Assembly (NCBI GenBank): GCA_022575985.1
Contig: JAKSXM010000107.1
Location: 868,001 to 932,000, forward strand
Origin: Anagrus nilaparvatae
Lineage: Eukaryota; Arthropoda; Insecta; Hymenoptera; Mymaridae
Reading direction: 5' to 3'
Length of the DNA stretch: 64,000 nucleotides
The translations under genes were made by a program, and so were the position numbers. The notes under the pieces are model-generated. The model worked only from the letters and a program-made list of their open reading frames with translations. It was not told where the DNA came from and ran no database searches. Below, piece by piece: positions 33,991 to 45,169 of this stretch (position 1 is the stretch's first letter; each line of letters begins with the position of its first letter).

Positions 33991-36127
33991 GGGACTTAGA
34001 ATAATTCAGGTTTATGGACTTGTATTAATTTGGGTTAAGGGATATAGAATATTTTCGATGTCGGGACCTATAATAATACGCGTTTAGGAAATCAGAATAG
34101 TATATGGGTTTAAAATCTTAACATCTATCAAAAGTGATAATTGCAAATTATTAAAATAGCAATTTGTATTGTAACTTCTATGCATTGTACATAGTCCTCA
34201 GCTGTAAGTAAAGATGTTCCTTATGTTTACACAAACTGCTTATAAGCTTTTTTTCTTGATTTTCAATTCAATTGAATAGGTTAAATTAGGTTAAATCTTG
34301 TAAATAAATAATTTTTTTTTAATTTAATTTTTGGGTTTTTTTAAGAATAAAGTTTATACGTGCAAGAGGCATTCACACAATTTTTTAATATATTCCATAC
34401 TATTTTGCTATACTGAAGATCTATTATAAACTTTTGATCAACCCTCAACCAACTAAAAACTCCAAAAGGGAGTTGCAAAGGAGTTGCAGAGGAGTTGCAA
34501 AGAGTTTTGCTATTTTTTTCGCAAAAAATGTGCAACTCCTTGAAACTAAACTGCAATTCCTAGTAACTCCATTGTAATTCCATGCAACTCATATTACAAC
34601 TCCTTACGGAGTTTTCAGTTGGTTGAGGGTTGCTTTTTATCTATTCTTATTAACTACTTGCCTACTACAAGATCTGTTTACATTTTTACATTTTAACATG
34701 GAACATGTTCATTGGATGGGGTATGTGAAAAAGTTTAGCTTGACAAGGGGGGGGGGGGGGTGAAATGGACTTAGAATATTTTTGATTTATGGAATAATTT
34801 GAAGTGGGAATCAGGGCCTGATCAGGGCCTGATATCAACTACAACTTAGAATACTTAAGTTTATGGACTTAAGATACTATATATTTCAGGATTTATTGAA
34901 ATTTCGGTTTTTCGATTTATTACTGTTATGAGTAAACATGTTCCATGTTGGTTGGTTGTATAGTTACACAAACCGGTTATAAATTTCATTATTGAATTTC
35001 ACTCATACTTTTCTTTTTTCAACAAGCTGCTTTCTTGCTATGTAAAATTATTTAATGTTTCAGATTCATCAAAAATTTTTGGAACCATCCGGTAAAAAAA
35101 AGGGCATACCAATGTAGTAGAGATGCTCCGAGAATCAAGATATTTTTGAAGTTTCACAGCAATTCAATTCTAATAATTTTTAAATAATTAACATTATTTT
35201 TAAATAAATATATTTATGTCCTACTTAATTGAAATAGGTTGAAAAACTAAATGAAAATATGCTATAATAAATTATATGCAATTTTCAATAATTGTTATAT
35301 TTTTATTGTCTTATAAGTTTCAATAAATAAATATAACTTTCAAATGAAATTGATGTTTTAGTTTAATTAATTTAAAGCTGATGTAATTGTAAAAAGAAAT
35401 TTTAATTTTTTTATAAAAAATGAATTAAAAAAATTTTTACGGAAATTGGCAAACATTTGGCCGCGTGCGTTGTATCCAAACGATATCCAAATGTTTGCCA
35501 ACGTTGGCCCAAATTTTTGCCAACGTTTAGCCAATTTTATGCCAACTCTGTGCCAATTGTCGACCCACCTAATCATTTTTACGCGGGATTGGTTAATTTA
35601 GCTTTGGAGTTGTTTTTAGCTGTTTTAGGTGATTTCTAAAGCTCATAATTAATGAATTTTATTTTATTTAACTTTTTATTATTACCTTTTAATAATAATT
35701 CCACTTAAAAAAGTTTTAAAAGCTAAATAAGCAATCTTTATTTTTAAACAAGTTTTTTTAATTTTTGAGCCCCCTTAAGACGCTAATAATTAAAAATTTG
35801 TATCCTTTTTTTAGAAAAAAGCTTTTTTTTAGTAATTTATGAGTACAATACAAGTGAAAAAACATAAATTTATCGTTTATAATGATTTTAGTTGATTAAA
35901 AAAAACTTTCAAAATTTGGTTTTTTTCAAATATCGAAAAAAAGTGATTTTGAGCCTTCCAACTCAAAAAAAACTATTGTACCCGCAACATTTTTTCTGTT
36001 CATCGCTTTTTCGTGACTATATATGATCTAAGGAACACAAAAAAACGTATTAGCAAGGTGTGCGTGAAAATTTTTTTTTTTCAAAAGGTTGAACACTTAA
36101 GGGCAATCTTTTGGTGGATTTTCTCAT
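33991..36127 (-). repeat. Inverted duplication, right arm (2137 bp)
   Basis: Mirror of the left arm without the 1.43-kb fold-back. The empty site lies at about 35580-35594. The outer edge ends at GGATTTTCTCATATAT, 300 bp before exon 2 of the secreted-protein gene. Confidence 0.93.
34439..34632. mobile_element. 194-bp MITE, mirrored copy in the right arm
   Basis: Same length as and essentially identical to 32405-32598, inverted. It was therefore present before the inverted duplication formed. Confidence 0.85.
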
Positions 36128-36432
36128 ATATATTATAAAAAAATTATTTAATACCCAATTAATAGGAAATAGCTGAATAAATTTCAATTTTGAGAGATGA
36201 TAATATTTCATTATTTTTATACATACGTAACAATAATCCTATAATCGGGAAAAACCCTGGGGGAAGATTGTTAAATTAAATTTTATGTACCAGTAAAAAA
36301 TTGCAATAAAGAAACAAGACTTTCATAAGCCTGTTTTTATTTCTGTTTTATTCCGGGCTGAACTACCGTGTATGTGATTATTAAAATAAAGAGTTTGATG
36401 ATAATATATAATTTTCTAATAAACTATTCCAG

Positions 36433-36657
36433 AGCCTAACCTGGGCACAGTCAATTCAAGAATCTATGATGTTGAAATTAAATATTCCAATAATAAATGA
36501 AACAATGGAAAATATACCTGCTTCATGGCGTAAAGGAGTAACGAATCCAATCATTCCAGGTGCGAGAGACGGAGGATATCAGATTGATCAAAACCAAGAA
36601 CTGGAAGAGTATAATAAGTCTCTCCAAAAAAATCTCAAAAACAAATATTTTGGATAA
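36433..36657 (+). CDS. Small secreted protein, exon 2
   Basis: After a CTATTCCAG acceptor, 74 codons plus TAA (36655-36657) continue exon 1 in phase 0, giving a 93-residue precursor and a mature chain of about 69 residues. The mature part has no cysteine, is rich in Asn, Glu, Gln and Lys, and has two N-glycosylation sequons (NET at residues 41-43, NKS at 80-82), a WRKG segment at 51-54 and a Lys-rich C-terminus ending YFG. A terminal Gly can serve as an amide donor, so an amidated end is possible. The codon mix looks more protein-like than the neighbouring repeats. The ATG at 36466 within the exon would give a shorter product with no leader, which is less plausible. I do not recognise the family; a secreted gland or haemolymph product is only a guess. 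Confidence 0.65.
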   Translation, partial: SLTWAQSIQESMMLKLNIPIINETMENIPASWRKGVTNPIIPGARDGGYQIDQNQELEEYNKSLQKNLKNKYFG

Positions 36658-36793
36658 TGACATTCCATTTTCTTTTGGGAGAGTACCAGGTACATTTTGA
36701 TAACCTGGAGACATGCGTGTCTACTAAATTTATTATTATATAAAAAACCTTTTATTAAAAACTGAAAAAAACACGTGTTAAAATATCATGGAA

Positions 36794-36799
36794 AATAAA
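36794..36799 (+). terminator. Candidate polyadenylation signal
   Basis: AATAAA lies about 137 bp after the stop codon of exon 2. In such AT-rich DNA this hexamer is common, so the call is weak. Confidence 0.35.
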
Positions 36800-36899
36800 A
36801 ATTTTATTCAAGCTTATGTGAATTTTTCTTTCATATCATGTATAAAAGAAAGCTTTAACATTCTTATATTAAAAATTTTTTATAATAAATACAGTATAA

Positions 36900-37320
36900 T
36901 TACTTTAATATAAACAATAAGAAATACAAAATTTATTCCATTTGATCAATGAAGTCAAAATATTTTGTAATACAATAAGCTTGCATTAAAAATAAAATTA
37001 TGAAAATCAAAGTTAATTTAAAAATATAAGCTTCATAGTTATCGAGAACGAAATTAAAAGATATATTTCACAGTTTATTTAATGAGAAACAAAAGGGGTT
37101 CCAGAAAAACAAAAATTTTAAAATCAGTTTTTTTTTATTTTTAACAAAATTTATTGATTTAATTAAAAAAAAGTCTCATGCCCTTCACAATAAAAAAACG
37201 CATTATTAAACTTAAGTCTAAAAAAAATTTTTAATATTATCATACCTTCGAGAATTTGGATATATAGAATTTTATTTAGTCAGTTTATTATTATAATTAG
37301 AAATATAATAATCGTCTAAC
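36900..37320. other. Unassigned AT-rich stretch
   Basis: No gene or repeat recognised between the secreted-protein gene and the next repeat. Confidence 0.3.
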
Positions 37321-37324
37321 GGGA

Positions 37325-37412
37325 CAATTCTTTATTTTATAATATCTTTATTTTACCATCTACTTTTCAGGGGTTCTGGGATTTGTACCCCCTTCTTCAG
37401 GATCTACAAAAA
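37325..37412 (-). repeat. Possible Penelope-like 3' end
   Basis: On the minus strand GATCCTGAAGAAGGGGGTAC is followed by a CCCAGAACCCCTGAAAAGTA hairpin-like segment and AATAAAGA. The style resembles the end of the Penelope-like element at 18108-18180, but there is no coding sequence to confirm it. Confidence 0.4.
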
Positions 37413-37439
37413 AATTTTTTTACAAATAGTTACAAAAAA

Positions 37440-37965
37440 CACATACATAAAATTTTTTTAAAAAGGTTAACTTACGTGTATAAATAAAATTAAAACTTAT
37501 AATAAATAAATTTCGCAAGCGTAAACAAACGGTAAGAGGGTAATTCCATGGCACAAAATGTCGATCAATGTCTGAAATATAAAAAACAATTTTTTTTTTT
37601 AAACACATTAAAATTAGATGATTCCCTGAATTTGAAGGTTTTTTTATTAACTTTTAAAGATTTTATGCCAGTTCAAAGTTGTTTAATAAATATTATCTTC
37701 TCAGCCACCGTTTTTTAAAGTTCCTTATAAAATCATTAAAAAACCTTAAAAAAAAAAAAAAATGAAAAAGGTTTCCGGTTTAAAATTCCATGGAAAAATC
37801 GAATTTTCAGTCAGATTTTTACCAGTGGGAATCATTTCGCGGAAAAATTCAATTTAATCCTATAAACTAATTTTTGTGCATTTTCTATGTTTTTCAATTT
37901 TGACTTATTACCTATTTTGGCGATTTTCCGCTAAGTAACGCGACCAAATAGAAATTACTATTTTA
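37440..37965 (+). repeat. Dispersed repeat, also at 58195-58650
   Basis: From ACTTACGTGTATAAATAAAA through CAAACGGTAAGAGGGTAA to GATTTTCCGCTAAGTAACG, the region matches 58195-58650 in the same orientation with moderate divergence. Short frames are not conserved between copies, so I read it as non-coding. Confidence 0.8.
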
Positions 37966-38708
37966 GAGGGTGCGGTAAAATTTTTGCAAAAAACTGATGT
38001 TGAACTACCCCTATACACCTTTTAAGGGTTGTCAGTAAGACCAAAATAAATGAGATCTCAATATATTCAAATTTTACTTATATTTACCAATATTTACATA
38101 AAAAATAATATGTTAAAACAATTTTTAATAAAATTTGATACTTTTTTCATTAATTATTATGCTTCGCACGGTCTATCATTGTTAGCAATGATCTAGTATA
38201 GATATTTCTACTTTTCATGTTTTTGGTTCAGCCATATTTGAAAATCGGAAAATAAGCTAGGACAAAAGAAATAAAATTTTCATAAATAAAAACAATTTTC
38301 TCAACCTCGAAAAGCCTCAGGTAATGTAGAAAGTTACTATTTTCATGTTTTTGGTCCACCATATATGGAAAATCGGAAATTGGTTATCAGTGAAAAAATT
38401 TAAAATTACACCTCTAGGATATTAGTTTTCCCTCGTTCGGTTCATTTTCATCCCAAAGGTATTCCAGGAGATGACACAAATTTCAGGGAATTCACTCCCT
38501 GCACCGCAGTTAACTCTCTAAGTTAGGAAGTGAACTCTTTGATTTAGGGAATTATAACTCTCGAGCCAGAACGTAGTACTACGTGGTTATTTTTTTGTTA
38601 CAGTCTTTCAGAAGCTTCAAGAATAAAATTTACAAGTGAAAATTCCAAACTTGTGTGCGTGAGTTGCTTAGAAGCATATAAGAAAGAGAGTTCGCACTAA
38701 AAACACCC

Positions 38709-39221
38709 ATGAAAGTTGTCATTCGTGGCCTTGGTGATACCATTAATCCAGCTGTTCTCAAAGAGGAACTGAACTCCCCCGGCAAGGCCTCAAATGCCAG
38801 CGATTCGACCATGTTTAACGTAATTGCTATAAAACCATAGAGGGTGCGCTGACAATAAAAAAGCCAAAAAGCGCATCACCAAAACCGCCCCAAGGCCCGT
38901 AAGGTAATAAACCAAAGGCCTTCTGATATCTCAAAAAGCTTATTTAACCCCAATAAATCATACGTAAATGTTACGAAACTCCAAATGGTACCAAATAATA
39001 ATGTTAAAAAAGCTACCTTTCAAAGTAACAGGAATTCCACTCCTGCTGCTAAACCTACAGCTTCTTCTACTAAGGTAACTTTCATGAGCCCCAATCCATT
39101 CTCAATGAGTAAGTGTAACTCCTTACTGAAGCGACTGACTTTGCCAATGAATGTCCAAAGTCCCCGAGCAACTCGTTACCCCAATAGCAGGTCAAGTTTA
39201 GTAAAAAATAACTGTCCTTGA
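38709..39221 (+). pseudogene. Degenerate LINE ORF1 (Jockey-like) remnant
   Basis: The frame from 38709 reads MKVVIRGLGDTINPAVLKEE, which resembles the start of the conserved domain of Jockey-type ORF1 proteins (VVIRGL...ELxxLGF), then stops and shifts. A second open part (38985-39221) is Ser/Asn/Pro-rich and ends LVKNNCP. Copy 1 of the repeat keeps only the last part. Evidence is a short motif match, so the family is tentative. It suggests that the dispersed repeat includes the remains of a LINE. Confidence 0.5.
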
Positions 39222-39740
39222 ACTACGTTCAGCCAACTATTTATGAATATTAGGCTCAAATTAAGAATTTATAATTGGAATACAGTTGGTACGATATATC
39301 GGGAAAAAACCGCAACTCCAAAATATCTTGGGGAATTCCTTGCAAATACTTTTTTAGGATACTTTTTAAGACAAAATATTTAGATAGAATAATAAAATAG
39401 GTAATAGATAAAATGTAGATTATAGGTAATAGTACAGTTTATTCGCAAATATACACAAAGAAGTTTATACAAATATTAAGTAAAATAAAATTGTTACAAT
39501 CTTTAATTATTTATTACAGATGCAGCACAAATAGTTTCTAACGTAAACAAAAATGAAAACAAAAATTTATCTACAAAATTTTAAAAACATTTGAAAAACG
39601 TATTTTTGGTCCACTGCAGGTTCTCGCATTTACTTTATATAGCAAAATCTATTTTAAAAAGTTTTTATAAGGTTTCAGAAACGTTTGTTGCGTTGCATGT
39701 TAACATTTAAAAAAAAAATCGGTTAAAGAAAACAAAATTA

Positions 39741-39948
39741 TGTTGTAATTTCAATATTAAATAATCGCGCCTTTTACACATCACATAATCATACACATAC
39801 ACATTGATACCACTCCCTCGCTTTTACACTTCGGTTGCTCACGTACCGCCAATATAGATAGATCGCTAATAAATAGTTAATTATTCACTTAAAACAATTG
39901 TATTTATTTCTACCCCTTTGATAAATTATCCATGCATTAATTACTACA
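39741..39948. mobile_element. Solo LTR, 208 bp
   Basis: Starts TGTTGTAATT and ends AATTACTACA, with a 5-bp AATTA duplication on both sides (39736-39740 and 39949-39953). Copy 1 of the surrounding repeat has the uninterrupted site (AGAATTACAACTGC near 12812). TG...CA ends plus a 5-bp duplication is the LTR retrotransposon signature, left here after recombination between two LTRs. Confidence 0.85.
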
Positions 39949-40133
39949 AATTACGACTGCAGTAACCGGATTTTTTCTTATTAGAATATTATAAAATTCA
40001 AAGTTAATATTTTATTATAATGGATATATGCAAAAAGGAAAAAATGGTATAATAAAGATCAATGGTTTTGGTTCTAGCATGAGCAATTAGCACGAGTGCT
40101 TGGTGAGGCCGGGCACTAATGATACACGGCCAG

Positions 40134-40359
40134 TGTTGGAGTGGGTGGCAAGGAAATAGGAAAATAATATGAGATAACTGATGAAACCAACTAATATAAA
40201 CCAATATTTATTATGTCTTAATCAAGCGGGAGTCGAAGCCGCACTGGGGCGGCAATGACGATCCGACTATAAAAATGAAGTGAGGCGCACGCACACACAC
40301 ATTTACACTATTTTACACTATTTACATATATACAAACATGTATCACATGTAACACAACA
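40134..40359 (-). repeat. LTR, left copy (226 bp)
   Basis: Starts TGTTGGAGTGGGTGGC and ends CATGTAACACAACA. Compared by eye with the right copy I saw no difference. It contains a CTATAAAAATGAAG TATA-like segment and a CG-rich stretch near 40225. Confidence 0.92.
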
Positions 40360-43040
40360 TTACCACCCACCCATTTTAATAGAATTAAAATGCCAAAAAA
40401 GACCAAGTGTTACATGGAGGGTTGGCAATGCAGTGCACATGTAATACAACAGAAAATTATTATAAAATAATATCTTTAAGTTTTTATCACAATAAACATA
40501 TGAAACTCTAAATTGAATACATTTTTTTAACAAAGATATATCATATAATAATACAATCTAGTTCATCATATTTTAATACATTAGTTTTTTTTTTTTATCC
40601 ATTATAAAAATTTATAATTATTTTCAGGAATAATAAAAAAAAATTTACATCAATTACATAAAATACAAAAGTTAACATATAAATAACAATTACAATTATA
40701 TAAATTTTTTACAAATAATATAATTTAATTTAATTTGAATCTTGAATTGATGACCTGGTCCTGAATTTAACCACAACATACCAGACCACCAAGACCACTA
40801 TAAACCCCAATGTCCATAATTAAACAACCATAAAGATGACATAATATCATTGGAGCTTCTATCAATTAAAGATTAATTAACCAATCAAGATATCACTTTA
40901 TTAAATTCAATAAATTAATCAGCACAATATGATTTAATTATAATATCTATTTATCCCTCCCCAACCAAAAAAAAAGAAAAATATTTCTACTAAAAGTGAA
41001 GGAAGCCAAAATTTTGTATTTTAATTAAAATATAAAAAAAAAAAATGTATATTTTTATCCAATTATTTAGATCATACCCAAAATTTTATATTTTAATAAG
41101 CCAATACTTTACTCAAATGAGTTCAAAGTCCAAAAAATTAAAATATAGAATTAGTGACTAAAGCATATTTTAGTCATATATTTAAACAACCAAAAATTCT
41201 ATATTTCATAGAAGGATAAATAAATTTCTAAAATCATCACATTATGCGACTAACCAAAAAATCAAAAGTAATAAATCTAAATTCTGTCAATTCTAAAAAG
41301 TTACAAAATTTTATACCAAGGTCAGAGTAACACATTAATAAGGTATTATTACCTAAAAATAAATCACAAAATTTCCAAATCAATGTGTCACCACCCACCT
41401 TGATCGTTCTAAAATAAAATTTTACTAAAAAATTTAAATATATAATTAAATTATAAAATTTAACCATAATTCAACCCAAAATCTACAAAATTCTACAAAT
41501 GTAGATAACAAGACTAGATATTAATAATATAAAATGATCTTAAAAAAAAAAAAAAAAATAACTGATATAATTTATGTCTAATAATTAATATAATTTTTAT
41601 ATTATAATTAATATATTTTTACTTTTAATAACTGATATAATTTTTTCTTCCTTTTTTTTAATAATAATACTAAAAATCCAAAATAATAAAAAGATAACAA
41701 ATTTTTTTTTTTTTAGAATCTAAATGTATATTAATTAAGATTTGTTAAAATAAAAAATTTTTTAATTTTATTTTATATTTTAATTATTAATTTACCTATT
41801 TATTTTTTATAAGAAATTTTAAATTAAAATTTTTAAATATTCATTAATTAATTAAAAAAAAAAAAATTTTTTTTTTAAATAAATTTATTCAATTTAATTA
41901 TAAAAAGAATTTATGAACTTTAATCATTTAACTTTTTCTATTTGTTAAGTTTATAAAGTATAAAAAGACTTACACATAATAAACATTAAACATACCACAC
42001 TATGCGCACCACCACTTTGTATTTATCAAATATATTGCCAAATGTTGAAAAATTACAACAAAAAAATTAAATATTTTGAAAATATAAATATATATAAAAA
42101 AAAATTTACAATACTATTTCAATTTAATTTTATAAATAACAAAAAGGAAAAGAGAGAGAGAGATTGCTAACTCGGCCTCTTTTTACCATAAATTTAATTC
42201 CAAAGATTGCGCAAGTCCAAAAAGGACAACGAAGAGAGAGAAATTACAAGATTTACTTATCTAATCGCATAATGATGTTGATGATCACGTGCGTGCTCCA
42301 AAATTCAAAAAAAAATAAATATGGCAGCTTTCAACATAACGTACTAGAATATCTCTTGACTAGAATTGCCGGAGAAGAAACTGAAATTGACCACGTGATA
42401 CAAATTCTTTTCCGGTCCAAAACGCCAAATGATGTCGTACCAATAATTCAAATAAATTTCTTCTGAACCGCCAAAGTACTTCCTTTTAATTATTGCATAT
42501 TTCCTCTTTCTTTCTTCTTTATATCTTTTCGATGTGCGTTGACTCCCACCATAAATAAAAAAATAAATTTTTGAAAAAATTTCTTTCTTTTTTATCTTGA
42601 ATATTTTTCTTGATGAAATACAAATTTTTTAATTATACTTCCACATATTTTAAATACGTCGCCATATTATGACGTTATGATTTAAAAAGAAAAATTTTTC
42701 GCTATCGTTCTCTTCTATTTTCGCCGGTACCTGCTGTACCGGTGTTTGATTAGAAAACGCTATATTTGTTTTTTTTTAAGTCACATGTAGCACATAATTA
42801 TTTTACACATAAAAAAAATATTTTTTTAATAATGTTAATACATTTTTTCCAGTTTTTTTTGATTTTTCTTTACAATAAAATAAAATCTTGAAAATAAAAT
42901 ATTTCACTCCAAAAATCACAAAACCATTTTATACACATCACCAGACTTTCCTTTTATTTTCTTCACTTCCCGCCGTATATTTTCTTTAAATTTAAAGAAA
43001 GATTTTCCTTTTTATTTAAAAAACCACAAGAGATGCCAAA

Positions 43041-43266
43041 TGTTGGAGTGGGTGGCAAGGAAATAGGAAAATAATATGAGATAACTGATGAAACCAACTA
43101 ATATAAACCAATATTTATTATGTCTTAATCAAGCGGGAGTCGAAGCCGCACTGGGGCGGCAATGACGATCCGACTATAAAAATGAAGTGAGGCGCACGCA
43201 CACACACATTTACACTATTTTACACTATTTACATATATACAAACATGTATCACATGTAACACAACA
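43041..43266 (-). repeat. LTR, right copy (226 bp)
   Basis: Same length and sequence, as far as read, as 40134-40359. The following GCCAG repeats the bases before the left LTR. Confidence 0.92.
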
Positions 43267-43863
43267 GCCAGGTTGCTTTGCTTGAATATTAAAGCAATTT
43301 GCTCGAATTTTCAAGCAGTTTGTTTGAATATTCAGGCAGTTTGCTTTAAATTTCAAGCATTTGCTTGAAAATTCAAGCAACAAAAAAATTTCAAGCAAAG
43401 CAGCCTGGCTGTGTATGTGTTCACATTAGTTTCTACAGTTTACGCCTTGGGTGCTTACAATTTTTTGCCTACCTAGGTAGAGAACGAGTGCAGAAAATTC
43501 GAACTTTCAATTTTCGCACAAGATTTATGCCTGCGAGGGGAAGAAATAAATTTATAATTCATTAATATATATTTAAACATCATTAGAGTATAAAAAAAGT
43601 TAAAAATTCTGGTTAAGCCTTTTTTTAATTAACAACAAATATACAATTCAAAAAAATATTGCAAAACTTAATGTCAATAGTAATAACAATTATAATAAAC
43701 GAGTTCAATTCGAAACAAATATTTGTTAAATACTGTAAATTTTTTATAGCAATAAGTAGAAGAAAAAGATTACAAGAAAATTTTAGCACAGAAAAGCTGC
43801 TAGTACAAGTTATTAAAAAAAATGAGAATTCTGTGCAGGATTAAAAGCTGGATGTTTTGAATT

Positions 43864-44271
43864 CTGTTCAACTTTCTCTCAATTATTATACTGCGATTCT
43901 TATGCATCAAGCTTGCTATCTAAGGGTTACCAATAATTTATTGCGCCACTTTAGAAACGCGTGGAGGGAAGACTAAATGATATTTATGATTATTTTTGGT
44001 GGTAATTTAAGTTTTTGGGTACGATCTTTCGATTAAAAATATTTTTGAGCTAGAAGATTGAATACTTTGGGAAATAAAAATTTTATTTTACGCAAAAAAA
44101 AATTTTTTTGCAAAACTTATGATAAAATTAAACTTTAATGTAAAAAAATAATATTAAAATAGGTTTTATATAAATTAGTACAGAATTTATGGAAATATTA
44201 CAACTTGAAAATAAAAAAAATTATCTAATATTTGAATTTAATAGATTTTTAATTTAATAGATTTGTTTCTT
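43864..44271. other. Unassigned stretch
   Basis: Single-copy-looking AT-rich DNA between the dispersed repeat and the fold-back. No gene. Confidence 0.3.
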
Positions 44272-45069
44272 GAAAACCCTTATTGATAGTCACATGTGAA
44301 AGACTCTCTTAGATAATCCAAGCGGGAGGCCTTCTTGAATTATCAAAGTGGGATAATCTCTCGGATAATGCAAGCGGAAGATAATGCAAACCGGAGACAC
44401 TCTTTGTTAATGCAAGTGGGAATCCTTCTTGGGTAATGCAAGCGCGAGTACCATTTGATAATGCAAGCGCAAGCATTTCTCGGATTATCCAAACGGGAGA
44501 TGATGCAAGTGCGATATAATGCAATCGGGGACTCTTTTGGATAATGCAAACGGGAGATACTCTTGGAGAATGCTAGCTACAGTCCCTTTTGGATTAACCC
44601 TAGCGGGATATTGCGCTAGAGGGAGGCTCCCTTATATTATGGTTAATCCAAGTGGGACTCCCGCTAACATTATCCAAGAGGGACTCCTGCTTACAATATC
44701 CCAGAGTGACTCCCGCTAGCATTATTCAAGAACGACTTCCACTTCGATAAAATAAGGAAGCCTCCCGCTAGCTTATGTCTTGCTTGTTTAATCCAAGCGG
44801 GACTTTTGCTTTCAATATCTGCCGCTTGCATTATCCAAGAGAGACTCCCGCTAGCATTATCCAAGAAGGTCTGCCGCTTGCAGACGTCCCTGATTGTATT
44901 ATATTATCCTTGCATCATCTCCCGCTTGAATAATCAAAGAGGTATTCTCGCTTGTATTCTCCTGGAGGGAATTCTGCTAGTATTATCAACCGCTTGCATT
45001 ATCGGAGAGATTCTCCCACTTGGATAATCTAAGTGAGTCTTTCACTTGTGACTATCAATAAGGGTTTTC
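44272..45069. mobile_element. Fold-back element built of inverted short tandem repeats
   Basis: The ends GAAAACCCTTATTGATAGTC and, inverted, the same bases at 45050-45069 are followed by a GAAAGACTC motif on each side. The left half holds repeated units of the type GATAATGCAAGCGGGAG plus a CTCTTTTG-like spacer, roughly ten copies 25-35 bp apart. The right half holds the same units inverted (TCCCGCTTGCATTATC type). Overlapping frames on both strands are translations of the repeat. Long inverted ends made of tandem repeats resemble FB/Galileo-type elements, but no transposase is present to confirm this. Confidence 0.82.
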
Positions 45070-45165
45070 CTAAATGCCAAGCAATCAGGAAATTCCTGAA
45101 TGCTAAGTAATCAGAGTTTTCCTGAATGCTAAGCAACCAGAGTTTTCCTAAATGCTAGTAAGAAA
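45065..45165. repeat. ~26-29-bp tandem repeat, 4 units
   Basis: Units of the form GTTTTCCTGAATGCTAAGCA plus an ACCAGA-like tail follow directly on the fold-back, the first unit overlapping its end. Confidence 0.85.
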
Positions 45166-45169
45166 ACCA

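Larger units (their letters stand above)
28827..36432 (+). other. Candidate 7.6-kb intron containing an inverted duplication
   Basis: It runs from GTAAAT at 28827 to CTATTCCAG ending at 36432. It contains the inverted arms 29481-33043 and 33991-36127 and their nested elements. Without the repeats the intron would be about 1 kb, so most of its length was gained by transposition and duplication. A transcript of it could fold into a duplex of more than 2 kb. Confidence 0.6.
40134..43266 (-). mobile_element. Non-autonomous LTR retrotransposon, 3133 bp
   Basis: Two LTRs of 226 bp enclose 2681 bp and are flanked by a GCCAG duplication (40129-40133 and 43267-43271). The interior has no gag or pol frame; the longest frame is about 100 codons with no domain. 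Orientation is probably minus: on that strand a TGG-starting candidate primer site (TTTGGCATCTCTTGTGG) lies next to the LTR at 43040, and a purine-rich AAAATGGGTGGGTGGTAA tract lies next to the LTR at 40360. The element would depend on another copy's proteins, like a large retrotransposon derivative. Matching LTR sequences indicate recent insertion. Confidence 0.9.
40125..43413. mobile_element. CACGGCCAG-family MITE split by an LTR element
   Basis: The left end CACGGCCAG (40125-40133) is separated from the rest (43267-43413) by the LTR element. The right end is AGCAGCCTGGCTGTG, flanked by TA (40123-40124 and 43414-43415). Rejoined in length terms the MITE is about 150 bp, with the TTCAAGCA motifs seen in the 708-bp relative at 21253. 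Confidence 0.8.
38154..43863. repeat. Dispersed long repeat, copy 2, heavily invaded
   Basis: Same as 11617-13445 but longer through a solo LTR (39741-39948) and a MITE carrying an LTR element (40125-43413). It also retains ~366 bp missing from copy 1. The left flank (38108-38153) matches 10040-10090. Copy 1 acts as an outgroup that shows the empty sites. Confidence 0.88.

Noticed and set aside
32481..34556. Two identical 71-codon frames (32481-32696 plus, 34341-34556 minus) as a duplicated gene
   Set aside because: Both are read across the same 194-bp MITE and its flank in the mirrored arms; identity reflects the inverted duplication, not coding constraint.
42164..42466. 100-codon frame inside the LTR element as a gag or accessory gene
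   Set aside because: No domain, probably on the strand opposite to the element's transcription, and composition like the rest of the interior.
40134..43266. Reading the two 226-bp repeats as a simple segmental duplication
   Set aside because: TG...CA ends, the 5-bp GCCAG duplication and the placement of candidate primer site and purine tract fit an LTR retroelement much better.
44309..45027. Overlapping frames on both strands rich in ACIIREI/LALS units
   Set aside because: They translate the inverted short tandem repeats of the fold-back at 44272-45069.
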